Positions 36,658-46,060 of a stretch of 64,000 nucleotides of DNA are shown one piece after another. Positions within the stretch are counted from its first letter, which is position 1. Every line of letters starts with the position of its first letter. The notes beneath the pieces are model-generated. The model did no database searches. It was not told the DNA's origin and was given only the letters and a program-made list of their open reading frames with translations. Position numbers and translations under genes: made by a program. The DNA comes from Microscilla marina ATCC 23134 (GTDB taxonomy: Bacteria; Bacteroidota; Bacteroidia; Cytophagales; Microscillaceae). Location of the stretch: positions 1 through 64,000 of the forward strand of contig NZ_AAWS01000008.1 in NCBI RefSeq assembly GCF_000169175.1, given 5' to 3'.

Positions 36658-36898
36658 TATTAGTCCAGAGTTAATTAGTCTGGAGTCGGTAGCTTCTACA
36701 GCGTCAAGCTTTTAGCAATAAGCTTCAAGTTTGACGCTGATCTATCAGCAATTTACTGATTCATAAAGTATTGATTTTTAAACACTTATGAAGAAAGTAG
36801 GTGGGAGTCTCCCTGTAGCGTCAAGTTCTTATATGCTGATTACGCCATAAAAATAGCCTTATAAACCGTTGAATTTAAAAAACCACATTTATAAAAAT

Positions 36899-37360
36899 AT
36901 GAAAATTTCATTTACCATCAATGGAAAAGCGCAAACAGTAGAAACTGACGAAAACACTCCGCTTTTGTGGGTCATTAGAGACAGGCTGGGGCTCAAGGGC
37001 ACCAAGTTTGGCTGTGGCAAAGCCGCCTGCGGTGCTTGCACCATTCACATAGATGGGGGAGCGGTGCGTTCTTGCTCTTATGCCGCCAAATTTGCCCAGG
37101 GCAAGTCCATTACTACTATAGAAGGGCTCTCTAAAGGCAAAGATTTACACCCTGTACAACAAGCCTGGATGGAAGAAATTGTGCCCCAGTGTGGCTATTG
37201 CCAACCGGGTTTTATGATGGCTACAGCCGCCTTGCTCGACAAAATCCCACAGCCGTCGGACGACGATATTGACGAAAATATTGTAAATGTATGTCGCTGT
37301 GGCACTTACTACCGCATGCGCAAAGCCATTCATCGGGCAGCAAAGATCAAACAAGGTTGA
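36899..37360 (+). CDS. IorA-like [2Fe-2S] subunit of a molybdenum hydroxylase
   Basis: The small iron-sulfur subunit of the xanthine dehydrogenase family, passing electrons from the molybdenum subunit to the cytochrome. From the ATG at 36899 it has 153 residues; the in-frame TTG at 36869 is less likely. The plant-type [2Fe-2S] cluster ligands are Cys39, Cys44, Cys47 and Cys59 ([15 protein letters not shown]). The second cluster ligands are Cys98, Cys101, Cys132 and Cys134 ([19 protein letters not shown]). Start, length and all eight cysteines are typical of IsoA/IorA. No FAD subunit is encoded nearby, consistent with a two-subunit enzyme using an external cytochrome. Confidence 0.93.
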   Translation: MKISFTINGKAQTVETDENTPLLWVIRDRLGLKGTKFGCGKAACGACTIHIDGGAVRSCSYAAKFAQGKSITTIEGLSKGKDLHPVQQAWMEEIVPQCGYCQPGFMMATAALLDKIPQPSDDDIDENIVNVCRCGTYYRMRKAIHRAAKIKQG

Positions 37361-37815
37361 GTGATCATTTTTTTCATTAGTTGTTGTACATCATCCTATT
37401 CAAGCCATTCATAGATAAGCGCCGGTATGCATTGGTGCCTAAGGACTTGTGGCTTGTCGCTTAGGAACATGTTCAAAATAAGTGTCGAGATTGAGGGCGT
37501 ATACTCGACTGAGGCACTTTTTGCAGTCGTAGCCATAGCTACGGCGAAAACCGATGGCTGCAGCCCTGCTGCGCCGAGCTCTGCCAAAGGCTAAAAGTAA
37601 CGAAAGTCAGTAAAGAGAACCGTAGAACGAAGTTCAAGCTCTGCGAAGCTAATATGTTCTAAACCGGACAGCTTCAAAGTTCCGATTTCTTATCGGGGTT
37701 ATTGTTGAGGGCTATGCCCGAAATCCCGTTTACGGGGCGATCACGTTCCTTAAAGCTTGCCCCTATTAGGGCTACTGACTATAAAGACTATCCGCTAATT
37801 TTCAAATATGATTAT
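37361..37815. repeat. Gap inside the ior operon holding a dispersed repeat
   Basis: A 455-bp gap between the small and large subunit genes, which are normally a few bases apart. 37509-37603 is an inverted copy of the element at 22141-22243 and contains the hairpin CGTAGCCATAGCTACG. The flanking parts carry further repeat-like phrases (CTTGTCGCTTAGG, TTCCGATTTCTTATCGG). An in-frame extension of iorB reaches back to 37702 but reads as repeat-derived sequence. Confidence 0.7.
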
Positions 37816-39984
37816 ATGAAAGATAACAACTCAGCAAACAACATAAAATCAAAAACAAGACGCCGCTTTCTCATCAAAGCTTCTATAGGCACCGCTGTCA
37901 TATTGGGTGCCTGGGCTAGTATAGCTCCTGTACGCCGCATGGTAGCCAAAAAGATCAATGAAATAGACCTTGAGTATGAAAACAGCGACGAGCCCATTAC
38001 CTGGTTTGAGGTAAAGGCTGATAATACCATTGTGTTGCATTCGCCCAAGGTAGAAATGGGGCAAGGGGTGTTTACCGGAATGGCGCAAATTGTCGCTGAA
38101 GAGCTAGAGGTAGGCATTGCCCAAGTACAAGTGGTAAACGCTTCGAGCCTTGGCCGCCCCGTTGACAAGTTTGCCACTGGGGGCAGTACTTCTATTGCGG
38201 GTTTGTGGGACGTATTGCGTGAGCTTGCCGCCCAAATGCGTGAAATGTTGCACAACAGCGCTGCCAAAATCTGGAATGTGCCAGCCGAAAGTCTCACCAT
38301 AAAAAATGGGGTAGTAATGGGCAAAGGACAACAACTTACCTACGGTCAAATTGTACAGAAAACTACTGAATGGAAGGTGCCCAAAGAGGTAAAACTCAAA
38401 GATAAAAAAGACTATAAGGTAATAGGCAAAGCCATTCCAAGAATAGACCTGAAGCCCAAAGTAATGGGGGAGCCTATATTTGGGTTAGATGTAAGCATGC
38501 CTGGTATGTTGTACGGGGCAGTAGTGCGCCCTGACAAGATAGATGCTATTTTTAAAAGTGCAGACACAAGCCAGGCAGAAAAAATGCCAGGTGTAGTAAA
38601 AGTGGTGCTTGAAAAAGATTTTGTGGGAGTGGTGGCAAAAACCTATATCCAGGCACACGACGCCAAAAAAGCCATCAAGGTACAATGGAAGGTAAACCGG
38701 GTATGGCAGCAAAAAGACATTGAGGACATGCTAAAAGTGGGAGAGGGCACAGACTTCGTCATTCAGAAGAAAGGGTCAGCAAAAAGAGCTTTGCGCGAAG
38801 AAGGGGTCATTGAAGCCTCTTTTAACACCCCCATTGGCGCCCACGCTCACCTGGAGCCCAATGGAGCAGTGGCATTGGTGGAAAAAGACAAAGCTACGAT
38901 CAAGATTTCCACGCAAGTGGTAAACATGACCCGCGAAGAAGTGGCCAAACGCCTCGAACTAAAAACCAGCCAGGTAGAGGTACAAGCCACATTTTTGGGG
39001 GGTGGTTTTGGGCGGAGGCTACACACCCCCAACGCAGTACAGGCAGCGGTACTCTCTAAAGCAGTGGGTAAACCTGTACACGTATTTTTTGATCGACAAG
39101 AAGAATTTCAAAATGACACCTTTCGCCCACCTACCCACCATATGCTCCGTGCTACCCTCAACAAAAAAGGGCTCATTCACGCTATAGAGCACAATGTATC
39201 AAGCGGTGATGTGGCTTTTGGTTCTCCGCTTACCCCAGGTTATGCTGAAATACTGGCTGGGGCAGATTTTGGCGCTTGGCGGGGTGGAATGATTCAATAT
39301 GAGGCAATTCCTAACTTTAGAGCTGTATCGTGGCGGGTAAAGCTGCCCTTTGCTACCAGTTGGTGGCGTAGTCTGGGTTTGCTTGCCAATACTTTTGCTA
39401 TTGAGAGTTTTATAGATGAGCTTGCCCTAAAGACAGGCAAAGACCCGGTGCAATTTCGCTTGGCGCAGATTCAGAACGATGAACGGGGGCAACGTTTGAA
39501 AGGAGTAATAGAGGCTGCCGCCAAAAAAGCCAATTGGGGCAAACCTGTACCCAAGGGCAGAGCGTTGGGTTTTGCGGCTTCTACCGATGCCAACACTCCT
39601 GTGGCGCAGGTAGCAGAGGTAAGTATAGACAACGGGCGTATAAAAGTGCACAAGGTAACCTGTGCCATTGATCCCGGTATAGTGGTAAACCCCGATGGGG
39701 TGCGGGCGCAGTGTGAAGGAGCCATTATTATGGGAATAAGCGCCAGCATGTTTGAAAAAATGGAAATAAAAGATGGGGCAGTAGGTCCTACCATTTATGG
39801 GGCATACGAGATGGCATTGATGCGCGACGCCCCCAAAGAAATAGACGTGGTATTATTGGAAGGAAGCAGCAAGCCTTCTGGAGTAGGAGAACCCCCGCTG
39901 GGTCCTATAGGGGCGGCTATTGCCAATGCTGTATACCGACTCACCAATCAACGTTTGCGCTCGCTGCCTTTGACCCTTACATAA
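37816..39984 (+). CDS. IorB-like molybdopterin-binding subunit (xanthine dehydrogenase family)
   Basis: The large catalytic subunit of an aldehyde/isoquinoline oxidoreductase-type enzyme, predicted periplasmic. From the ATG at 37816 it has 722 residues. A twin-arginine signal (RRRFLIKASIGTAVILGAW, residues 15-33) predicts folded export by Tat. The molybdopterin-binding domain shows VEMGQGVFTGMAQIVAEELE, GGGFGRRLHTPNAVQAA, FRAVSWRVKLPFATSWWRS and the C-terminal GVGEPPLGPIGAAIANA with the catalytic glutamate. The substrate is unknown. It is preceded by the [2Fe-2S] subunit gene and a cytochrome c gene, an arrangement that makes a functional unit despite the repeat in the gap. Confidence 0.93.
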   Translation: MKDNNSANNIKSKTRRRFLIKASIGTAVILGAWASIAPVRRMVAKKINEIDLEYENSDEPITWFEVKADNTIVLHSPKVEMGQGVFTGMAQIVAEELEVGIAQVQVVNASSLGRPVDKFATGGSTSIAGLWDVLRELAAQMREMLHNSAAKIWNVPAESLTIKNGVVMGKGQQLTYGQIVQKTTEWKVPKEVKLKDKKDYKVIGKAIPRIDLKPKVMGEPIFGLDVSMPGMLYGAVVRPDKIDAIFKSADTSQAEKMPGVVKVVLEKDFVGVVAKTYIQAHDAKKAIKVQWKVNRVWQQKDIEDMLKVGEGTDFVIQKKGSAKRALREEGVIEASFNTPIGAHAHLEPNGAVALVEKDKATIKISTQVVNMTREEVAKRLELKTSQVEVQATFLGGGFGRRLHTPNAVQAAVLSKAVGKPVHVFFDRQEEFQNDTFRPPTHHMLRATLNKKGLIHAIEHNVSSGDVAFGSPLTPGYAEILAGADFGAWRGGMIQYEAIPNFRAVSWRVKLPFATSWWRSLGLLANTFAIESFIDELALKTGKDPVQFRLAQIQNDERGQRLKGVIEAAAKKANWGKPVPKGRALGFAASTDANTPVAQVAEVSIDNGRIKVHKVTCAIDPGIVVNPDGVRAQCEGAIIMGISASMFEKMEIKDGAVGPTIYGAYEMALMRDAPKEIDVVLLEGSSKPSGVGEPPLGPIGAAIANAVYRLTNQRLRSLPLTLT

Positions 39985-40462
39985 TTAATTACGAATTTGA
40001 GAATTATGGGTTAGTCAATTACGAATTTGAGAATTACGAATTACGAATTGGGCGAAGCCATTCGTAATTTAGTCTAGAGTCGGGAGTCAGTAGACCGTAG
40101 TTTTTAGCGTCGCTTGCGCTCATTCGTAATTAAAAAGCTTCGCACCCATTGGGAATTAGCTTACGCAGAGCTCACTACGGTCGGTTAAACCATTCGTAAT
40201 TCGTAATTGACCCACTCGTAATTAAACCATTCGTAATTTAGTCTAGAGTCGGGAGTCAGTAGACCATAGTTTTTTAGCGTCGCTTTGCGCCAATTCGTAA
40301 TTGATCCATTCGTAATTCGTAATTAAAAAGCGTCGCTTGCGCTCATTCGTAATTCGTAATTGATCCATTCGTAATTAAACCATTCGTAATTAAAAAAGCC
40401 CAACATTTCGTAGCCGTTTGATAAATATGTAATTTTGCGTCGGAAATTACAAACATTTTAGA
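39985..40462. repeat. ATTACGAAT-type repeat block
   Basis: No gene. Up to about 40390 it is made of ATTACGAAT/ATTCGTAAT phrases in both orientations, plus TAGTCTAGAGTCGGGAGTCAG (two copies) and AGCGTCGCTTGCGCTCATTC. An inverted copy of the GAACCGACCGGAGGGAGCTC element lies at 40165-40186. The same phrases make up 54826-55559 and parts of 13240-13601. Confidence 0.75.
40407..40437 (+). promoter_or_regulatory. Candidate Bacteroidota-type promoter of the lipoprotein gene
   Basis: TTCG (40407-40410, near TTTG -33 consensus), then 19 bp, then TAATTTTG (40430-40437, TAnnTTTG -7 box). The start codon is at 40463. Confidence 0.5.
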
Positions 40463-41389
40463 ATGAAGACTTTATATAATAGTATAATTGCCTGTTTGAT
40501 GCTGGTTTGTCTGAGTTGTGCCCAACAAAAGGGGCGAGGTGAGGCACCCAACGATGAGATACCTTTAGACAGCATGCTGTTTGCGCTGGGGGTAAGTCAA
40601 GGTGAGTTGCAATACAAAAAAATTGATGAAGCCTCAGGCTTGGTAGCGAGCCGAAACAACCCCCACGCCTTGTGGACACACAATGACAGTGGAGGCAAGA
40701 GTCGCCTATTTTTGATTGGCGACAAAGGAGAACACCTGGCTGTATATAAACTTGAGGGCATCAAAGCCCGCGATTGGGAGGACATTACCCTGGGACCTGG
40801 TCCCAAGCAGGGAGTCAACTATTTGTATGTGGGCGATATTGGCGACAACAAGGCACGTTATGAAGAGAAAATGATTTATCGCTTTCCAGAGCCCGATGTG
40901 AGCAATGTAAGTGGTGGAGTAAAAAAGAAGATTGAAAAAAGCGCCATCGAAACCATTCGTTTTCAGTTTCCGGATGGCAACCGCGATGTAGAAGCCATGA
41001 TGATAGACCCTGCCACCAAGGATATTTTCTTTGTGACCAAGCGTGAAGAAAACGTACGGATGTATGTGGCCCGCTATCCTCAGTCTACCACCGAACTAAA
41101 CCAGCTCGAATTTATTGGTACCTTGCCCATGCATAAAATAGTGGCAGGAGATATTTCGCTTACTGGCAACGAAGTGCTCATTAAAGATTATGGCAATATA
41201 TATTATTGGCAAAAAGAAGAAAACGAATCTATAGAAGAGGTGCTTAAAACCCCACCAGTTCGCTTGCCTTATGAAGATGAGCCTCAGGGTGAGTCTATCG
41301 CCTGGAAGTTAGATGGTTCGGGCTATTATACCCTCAGCGAAAAGCGGTTCGAGATAGAGCCAGTACTGTATTTTTATAAGCGGAAGTAG
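40463..41389 (+). CDS. Lipoprotein with a possible beta-propeller domain
   Basis: A 308-residue surface or periplasmic lipoprotein. The signal sequence ends in a lipobox (CLMLVCLSC, with Cys19 or Cys20 as the lipid site), then AQQKGRG. The body has short strand-turn repeats with aspartate-glycine turns (ASGLVASRNNPHALWTHND, RDWEDITLGPG, YVGDIGDNKARYEEK, GDISLTGNEVLIKDYGN), suggesting a propeller or WD40-like fold. The function is unknown. A Bacteroidota-type promoter precedes it. Confidence 0.65.
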   Translation: MKTLYNSIIACLMLVCLSCAQQKGRGEAPNDEIPLDSMLFALGVSQGELQYKKIDEASGLVASRNNPHALWTHNDSGGKSRLFLIGDKGEHLAVYKLEGIKARDWEDITLGPGPKQGVNYLYVGDIGDNKARYEEKMIYRFPEPDVSNVSGGVKKKIEKSAIETIRFQFPDGNRDVEAMMIDPATKDIFFVTKREENVRMYVARYPQSTTELNQLEFIGTLPMHKIVAGDISLTGNEVLIKDYGNIYYWQKEENESIEEVLKTPPVRLPYEDEPQGESIAWKLDGSGYYTLSEKRFEIEPVLYFYKRK

Positions 41390-41777
41390 TTCTTTAGTTG
41401 GTAGTCTGTTAGTCGGGAGTTGGGAGCGTTTGCAAGGTGCCCCATAAACACGCTGTAATTTGAAGCACCGATATGTATCGGTATCTAAGGACTTGCCCCT
41501 GTTGGGGTTCCTGATTTTTAACTAACAAATTTATAAACCACTGAAAGTAAGTATACTATGAATTTGTTAGTTGCCTATAGAACAGGGTGTACCTAGCACC
41601 TAGCGCCTAGTTCCTAGAACCTTGTCAGCGCTATGGACTATTAAACTAAATTTGCTATTTTTGCCCGATGTATCCGGCAAACCGGAAAAAAGAAGATAAG
41701 TATTATTTTAATTTAATGTAAGACAAACAAATCAATGCCTTTGAATAGATCATAGGCAAACGATTTGAACAAACGCA
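41390..41777. repeat. Gap with REP-like and dispersed repeats before gltX
   Basis: A REP-like element (41465-41492, GCACCGATATGTATCGGTATCTAAGGAC) is related to those at 2543, 2780 and 18595. 41580-41625 is an inverted relative of 5895-5925. A possible -7 box for gltX is TATTTTTG at 41656-41663, with a weak -33. No gene is present. Confidence 0.55.
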
Positions 41778-43358
41778 ATGGATAAACCTGTAAGAGTACG
41801 ATTTGCTCCAAGTCCAACTGGAGCCTTACACATTGGTGGTGTTCGCACCGCTTTGTACAATTATTTATTTGCCAAAAAAGAAGAAGGTACTTTTGTTTTG
41901 AGAATAGAAGACACCGACCAGGCAAGGTATGTACAAGGTGCCGAAGAATATATCATGCAAAGCCTCGAATGGTTGGGCATAGTGCCTGATGAATCGCCGA
42001 TACACGGCGGAGAGTTTGGACCCTACCGTCAATCAGAGCGCAAACACATTTACCGTCAATATGCCGAACAGTTGGTGAAATCTGGCCATGCTTACTATGC
42101 CTTTGATACTCCACAGGAACTGGATGCCATGCGTAAACGCTTAGAAGCAGCGAAGTCTAAAAACCCTACCTATAATGCCATTACCCGTAAGGACATGACC
42201 AACTCGTTTACGCTGTCGCCCGAAGAGGTGCAAAAGCGACTTGAGTCGGGTGAGCCTTATGTGATCAGAGTGAAAATACCCCACCGTGAAGAAGTCCGTT
42301 TCAACGATGTGATCCGGGGTTGGGTAATGGTGCACGGCTCTACCCTGGACGACAAAGTGATTATGAAAGGCGATGGCATGCCTACTTATCACCTGGCAAA
42401 TGTGGTAGACGATTATTTAATGAAAATTACCCAGGTAATCAGGGGTGAAGAGTGGTTGCCCTCGTTGCCTTTGCACGTGCTTTTGTACCAGTTTTTGGGT
42501 TGGGAAGCCGATATGCCCCAGTTTGCTCACCTACCTTTGTTGCTCAACCCTCCGGGCAAAGAAGGCAAACTAAGCAAACGTCAGGCAGACAACCTCGGCG
42601 TTCCGGTGTTTCCGATGCCTTGGGCTGACCCCGAAAAGGGAGAGACTTATTTAAACTTTAATCAAGCGGGGTTTTTGCCTGAAGCGTTGCTCAACTTTTT
42701 GGCGTTATTGGGATGGAGCCCTGGTAACAACCAGGAAATGTTTGACATCAGTCAATTAGAGAAAGACTTTGACTTGACCAAAATAACCAAAGCCGGAATC
42801 AAGTTTGACTATGATAAAGCTTGTTGGTTCAATGAAGAATACATTAAACAGCGCAAGCCTGAAGAGTTGGTGCCCTTGATGCTAGAGGTGTTGAAAGCCA
42901 ATGGCATAGCTGTAGATAGCATTGATGCGGAAAAGGCATTGCAAATTGTACAATTGTTTCAAAGCAGGGTAACCCTCATTCCTGATTTTTGGGATAAACT
43001 AGAGCCTTCGGGCAAAAGGTTGCCTCAGGGAAAGGTATTGTTTGTAAGCCCCACCGAGTATGACGAAAAAACAGCCCGTAAAAAATGGACTGGTGAAGCT
43101 GCTGATGTGGTAGATACCTACAAAGAGCATTTGACCAACCTTGACAATTGGGTAGCCGATGATATTAAAACAACTCTAGAGGCCATTCTTACTTCTAAAG
43201 GAGTAAAAATAGGCAAGGTAATGCCTGCGGTTCGTCTTGCGGTAACCGGCTTGAGCAAAGGTGCCGACTTAATGGCAACAATGGAGATCATTGGTAAAGA
43301 AGAAACCATTAAACGCCTTGAAAATGCCTTGAATACCTTGGGGCAACAGGTGAGCTAA
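41778..43358 (+). CDS. gltX: Glutamyl-tRNA synthetase
   Basis: A class I aminoacyl-tRNA synthetase charging tRNA-Glu. The 526-residue protein has the HIGH-type motif TGALHIGGVRTALYNYLFAK (about 15-34), DKVIMKGDGMPTYHLANVVD, KLSKRQADN (KMSKS-type loop) and a helical C-terminal anticodon-binding domain. It is somewhat longer than the E. coli enzyme (471); a longer insert is common in Bacteroidota. The start at 41778 gives the expected N-terminus DKPVRVRFAPSPTG. No paralogue is nearby, so whether this enzyme charges Glu-only or is non-discriminating is unknown. Confidence 0.97.
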   Translation: MDKPVRVRFAPSPTGALHIGGVRTALYNYLFAKKEEGTFVLRIEDTDQARYVQGAEEYIMQSLEWLGIVPDESPIHGGEFGPYRQSERKHIYRQYAEQLVKSGHAYYAFDTPQELDAMRKRLEAAKSKNPTYNAITRKDMTNSFTLSPEEVQKRLESGEPYVIRVKIPHREEVRFNDVIRGWVMVHGSTLDDKVIMKGDGMPTYHLANVVDDYLMKITQVIRGEEWLPSLPLHVLLYQFLGWEADMPQFAHLPLLLNPPGKEGKLSKRQADNLGVPVFPMPWADPEKGETYLNFNQAGFLPEALLNFLALLGWSPGNNQEMFDISQLEKDFDLTKITKAGIKFDYDKACWFNEEYIKQRKPEELVPLMLEVLKANGIAVDSIDAEKALQIVQLFQSRVTLIPDFWDKLEPSGKRLPQGKVLFVSPTEYDEKTARKKWTGEAADVVDTYKEHLTNLDNWVADDIKTTLEAILTSKGVKIGKVMPAVRLAVTGLSKGADLMATMEIIGKEETIKRLENALNTLGQQVS

Positions 43359-43638
43359 TCACATGGACGGGCTGTTGGTCATTTTTAGTTTTTTGTAATG
43401 AGAAGTTATTGGCGGCAGCCTGTTTACAGGGTTTTAGGTTCAACCTGTTTTGCTGTATTGAGCAGCGGTAAGTAACGAGTCAGAATTAAATATACCTAAT
43501 GAGTAGGTGTAACAGCCATATTATAAATGAGTTACCCTTACTTGTAGCTTATAGCTAATTACTTGCTGCTACTTATTGATAGAAAGTTAAATATAAACGG
43601 CTTTGTTGTTCACTGAATTTGTAATGTATTGCGAAACA

Positions 43639-43863
43639 ATGGAACAACAAAGCCCTATAACAATAGATACTATGAGCAAAGGAAAAAAGAAAAATAAGGT
43701 AAACCCTGAGTTGGAAGGTTTAAATGTAGAAGTAGATACTTTTGGCGAGATTAAATTTAACTACAATATTGACAAAATCAATGAGTTTTTGGACAAGAAT
43801 GTAGACGACAAAAAATTGAACAAGAAGCCTAAAGGTGAAAATACTGATGACGACAAGCACTAA
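43639..43863 (+). CDS. Small conserved hydrophilic protein of unknown function
   Basis: A 74-residue protein from the ATG at 43639; the frame extends to 43603 but the upstream part looks non-coding. An internal ATG gives the core SKGKKKNKVNPELEGLNVEV, then DTFGEIKFNYNIDKINEFLD and a charged tail. Small proteins with this KVNPEL...GEIKTSFDIDKINEFLDKNV pattern are, as I recall, conserved and often close to gltX in Bacteroidota. There is no signal peptide or catalytic motif. It is followed after 92 bp by the AIM24-like gene. Confidence 0.6.
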   Translation: MEQQSPITIDTMSKGKKKNKVNPELEGLNVEVDTFGEIKFNYNIDKINEFLDKNVDDKKLNKKPKGENTDDDKH

Positions 43864-43955
43864 TCACACCATGTAATACAAAAACAGGGTTGTCTTGTGG
43901 CAAGTTGCATCAAGATCAAGGGTCATACTTTAAATAACCACCTATCAATCAAACA

Positions 43956-45404
43956 ATGAAATCGCACTCGGTACAATACAAAATTATTGGAGACTTTACC
44001 CAAATACTGGAAGTAAACCTGCCTCCCGAAAAAACCATCATTACCGATGCGACTTTTTTGTTATATTTTGATGAAGAGGTAGCGCTCCAGCAACGCAATA
44101 CCGATGGAGCAGATGAAGTAGAGGAGGAGATAGAAGAAGACGAAGAAGGAGGGCTGGAGGAGGAATCAGAAGGCGATGAGTTTGACGAAACACCAGAGGG
44201 CTTTGAGGATGAATTTGGCGAGGCAGACCCCTTTGTGGCAGACGAACCTGAACTTGAGGGGCTGGATGATAGCATTATGGGCGACCTCGATGAAGAAGAA
44301 GAGTTGCCCGAGACAGAGTTTGAATCGGAAGAGGAGGTAGACCCTAGTAAGGGCAACCTCTTGGGTAAGCTCTGGACTGCCACCCGTAAAAAAGTACAGT
44401 CTATTAAGCTGGGAAGTGGAAGTAGCCAGGAGGAAGACGAGGAAAACGATGAGGAGTTTACACCTGATGAAGAAGGTGGTTTGCCCGAAGGTTTTGACCC
44501 TGAAAGCATTGGTGGGGCACTGGATGGCATAGACGAGGAAGGTTTGCCTGATTTTGATGAAGAAATACCTGAGCCTGAGCCCGAACCTGTACCAGAACGT
44601 ATATTTACTCACCTAAGCAATCAAAGCGAATTTATAAGAAAAGTAGCCCTGGCGCCTGCACAGCCTTGCCATGTGTTGGACATTAATTTGGGCGAACTGG
44701 AAGACAATGCGGTACATATTTGTAAGGGGAGTTTTATAGCGGCAGCCAAAGGGACTGAAGTAAGTACTTTTGCCGAAACCGATATTTTACTGCGCCCTCA
44801 CCACGACGAGGGTTTGGTAATAGAAAAACTAGAAGGCGATGGAATGGTGTTTCTCAAAGCCAAGGGCGATGTGGTAGAACGTATTCTGGAAGACGATGCC
44901 ATTCGGGTAAACCTGGCTTCGGTGGTGGCTTTTGAGCCTTCTATAGAGTTAGACATGGACAGTATTCAAAGCCTGGAAAGTTTGCAAGACGCCGATCCGG
45001 TGATTTTAGCATTGTTTAGTGGGTCGGGTATGTTGTGGCTACAGTCCAACCAAATGACCCCTCACATTATTCAACACATTACGCAACAGGTAGAGCCTAC
45101 ACCAGTGACTGAAACTGCACCTGAGTTGCCACCAGTGGCTATGTTTGATGCCGATGAACCTGATGAATCTCCAGAGCTTGAGTTGCCCAATATGGGAGAC
45201 GAGTTGCCACCATTGGAGGGCATAGATGACGAGTTGCCTCCTATACCTGGTTTGGGCGAAGGAGACCTGCCAGAAGGAGAGACCCTGGATGCACCACCAG
45301 CCAATGACAAAAAAGCGGAAGAAAAGCCGGAAGCCAGAGACGATGACGACGATGATGATTTGCTACCCCCCGAAATAAGGGCATTGACAGATGGTGAAGA
45401 TTAG
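43956..45404 (+). CDS. AIM24 (DUF124)-family protein with a large acidic insert
   Basis: A 482-residue protein. The start KSHSVQYKIIGDFTQILEVN and the block from about 240 onward (LDINLGELEDNAVHICKGSF, IAAAKGTEVSTF, EGLVIEKLEGDGMVFLKAKG, SGMLWLQSNQ) match the AIM24/DUF124 beta-prism fold. Between them (about 50-205) is an extremely acidic region (E/D-rich runs) containing a basic island GNLLGKLWTATRKKVQS that matches the normal AIM24 linker. A second acidic, proline-rich tail (about 390-482) follows. The acidic parts are unusual for the family and could bind cations or basic partners. It precedes the DUF4293 gene on the same strand. Confidence 0.72.
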   Translation: MKSHSVQYKIIGDFTQILEVNLPPEKTIITDATFLLYFDEEVALQQRNTDGADEVEEEIEEDEEGGLEEESEGDEFDETPEGFEDEFGEADPFVADEPELEGLDDSIMGDLDEEEELPETEFESEEEVDPSKGNLLGKLWTATRKKVQSIKLGSGSSQEEDEENDEEFTPDEEGGLPEGFDPESIGGALDGIDEEGLPDFDEEIPEPEPEPVPERIFTHLSNQSEFIRKVALAPAQPCHVLDINLGELEDNAVHICKGSFIAAAKGTEVSTFAETDILLRPHHDEGLVIEKLEGDGMVFLKAKGDVVERILEDDAIRVNLASVVAFEPSIELDMDSIQSLESLQDADPVILALFSGSGMLWLQSNQMTPHIIQHITQQVEPTPVTETAPELPPVAMFDADEPDESPELELPNMGDELPPLEGIDDELPPIPGLGEGDLPEGETLDAPPANDKKAEEKPEARDDDDDDDLLPPEIRALTDGED

Positions 45405-45444
45405 CCCAAAGAGACTATAAAAATATTTTTAAGTCGTTGCACAG

Positions 45445-45474
45445 TTTCTTAAAATAAATATTTACTTATTTTTG
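45445..45474 (+). promoter_or_regulatory. Candidate Bacteroidota-type promoter of the DUF4293 gene
   Basis: TTTC (45445-45448), about 18 bp, then TATTTTTG (45467-45474, -7 box), 43 bp before the start codon. Confidence 0.5.
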
Positions 45475-45516
45475 CACCGAATTTTTAACTGAGACTTAAA
45501 AAGTATAGAAGAAATT

Positions 45517-45990
45517 ATGATACAACGTGTTCAAAGCGTGTTTTTGTCTATAGTAGTAGTGTGTATGGTTTGTACCTTCTTTTTTCCGGTACTTAAGAAA
45601 ACCAATGCTCAAGGCGCTACTGTAGAGCTTAGCTATACCAAAATGACTTTTACCGCTAAAGATAAAACTCAAAAAACAACCCCTACTTTTTATATGGCTA
45701 TTTTGGCTGCTTTAGCTGCAGTCACCTCTGTATTTTCCATTTCAAGCTTCAAAAAACGTTTATTACAAATGAAACTTGGCTTGTTAAACTCATTGTTGAT
45801 GGCGGGTATTTTAGCCTTTACTATGTTCTTTATCTCTCAGGGGGAAAAGTTTATAGGAATGAATATAGGGTATAAAAGCTTTGGCATAGGTTTCTTTTTG
45901 CCTGTAATTGCCTTGGTTTGCAATATTTTGGCAAATCGTTACATTCGAAAAGATGAGCGTTTGGTACGCGAATCGGACAGAATGCGCTAA
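45517..45990 (+). CDS. DUF4293 family membrane protein
   Basis: A 157-residue inner-membrane protein with four predicted transmembrane helices (SVFLSIVVVCMVCTFFFPV, FYMAILAALAAVTSVFSI, GLLNSLLMAGILAFTMFFIS, GIGFFLPVIALVCNILANRY). It ends in a charged cytoplasmic tail. The MIQRVQSVFLSI start and this layout match the Bacteroidota family DUF4293, often found close to rho or ribosomal-function genes; the function is unknown. A strong hairpin terminator follows. Confidence 0.85.
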   Translation: MIQRVQSVFLSIVVVCMVCTFFFPVLKKTNAQGATVELSYTKMTFTAKDKTQKTTPTFYMAILAALAAVTSVFSISSFKKRLLQMKLGLLNSLLMAGILAFTMFFISQGEKFIGMNIGYKSFGIGFFLPVIALVCNILANRYIRKDERLVRESDRMR

Positions 45991-46010
45991 AATAAGCTTA
46001 AATTTGCTAC

Positions 46011-46060
46011 AAAAAGGCGGAATAACGAGTACCTAAAGTACTTGTTATTTCGCCTTTTTA
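46011..46060 (+). terminator. Terminator of the DUF4293 gene
   Basis: A stem of about 20 bp (AAAAAGGCGGAATAACGAGT with GTACTTGTTATTTCGCC, G.T pairs allowed) with a CTAAA-like loop and a T5 end, starting 20 bp past the stop. Confidence 0.85.

Noticed and set aside
43949-44530. 193-residue serine-rich minus-strand ORF
   Set aside because: An antisense reflection of the acidic (GAA/GAG-rich) insert of the AIM24-like gene.
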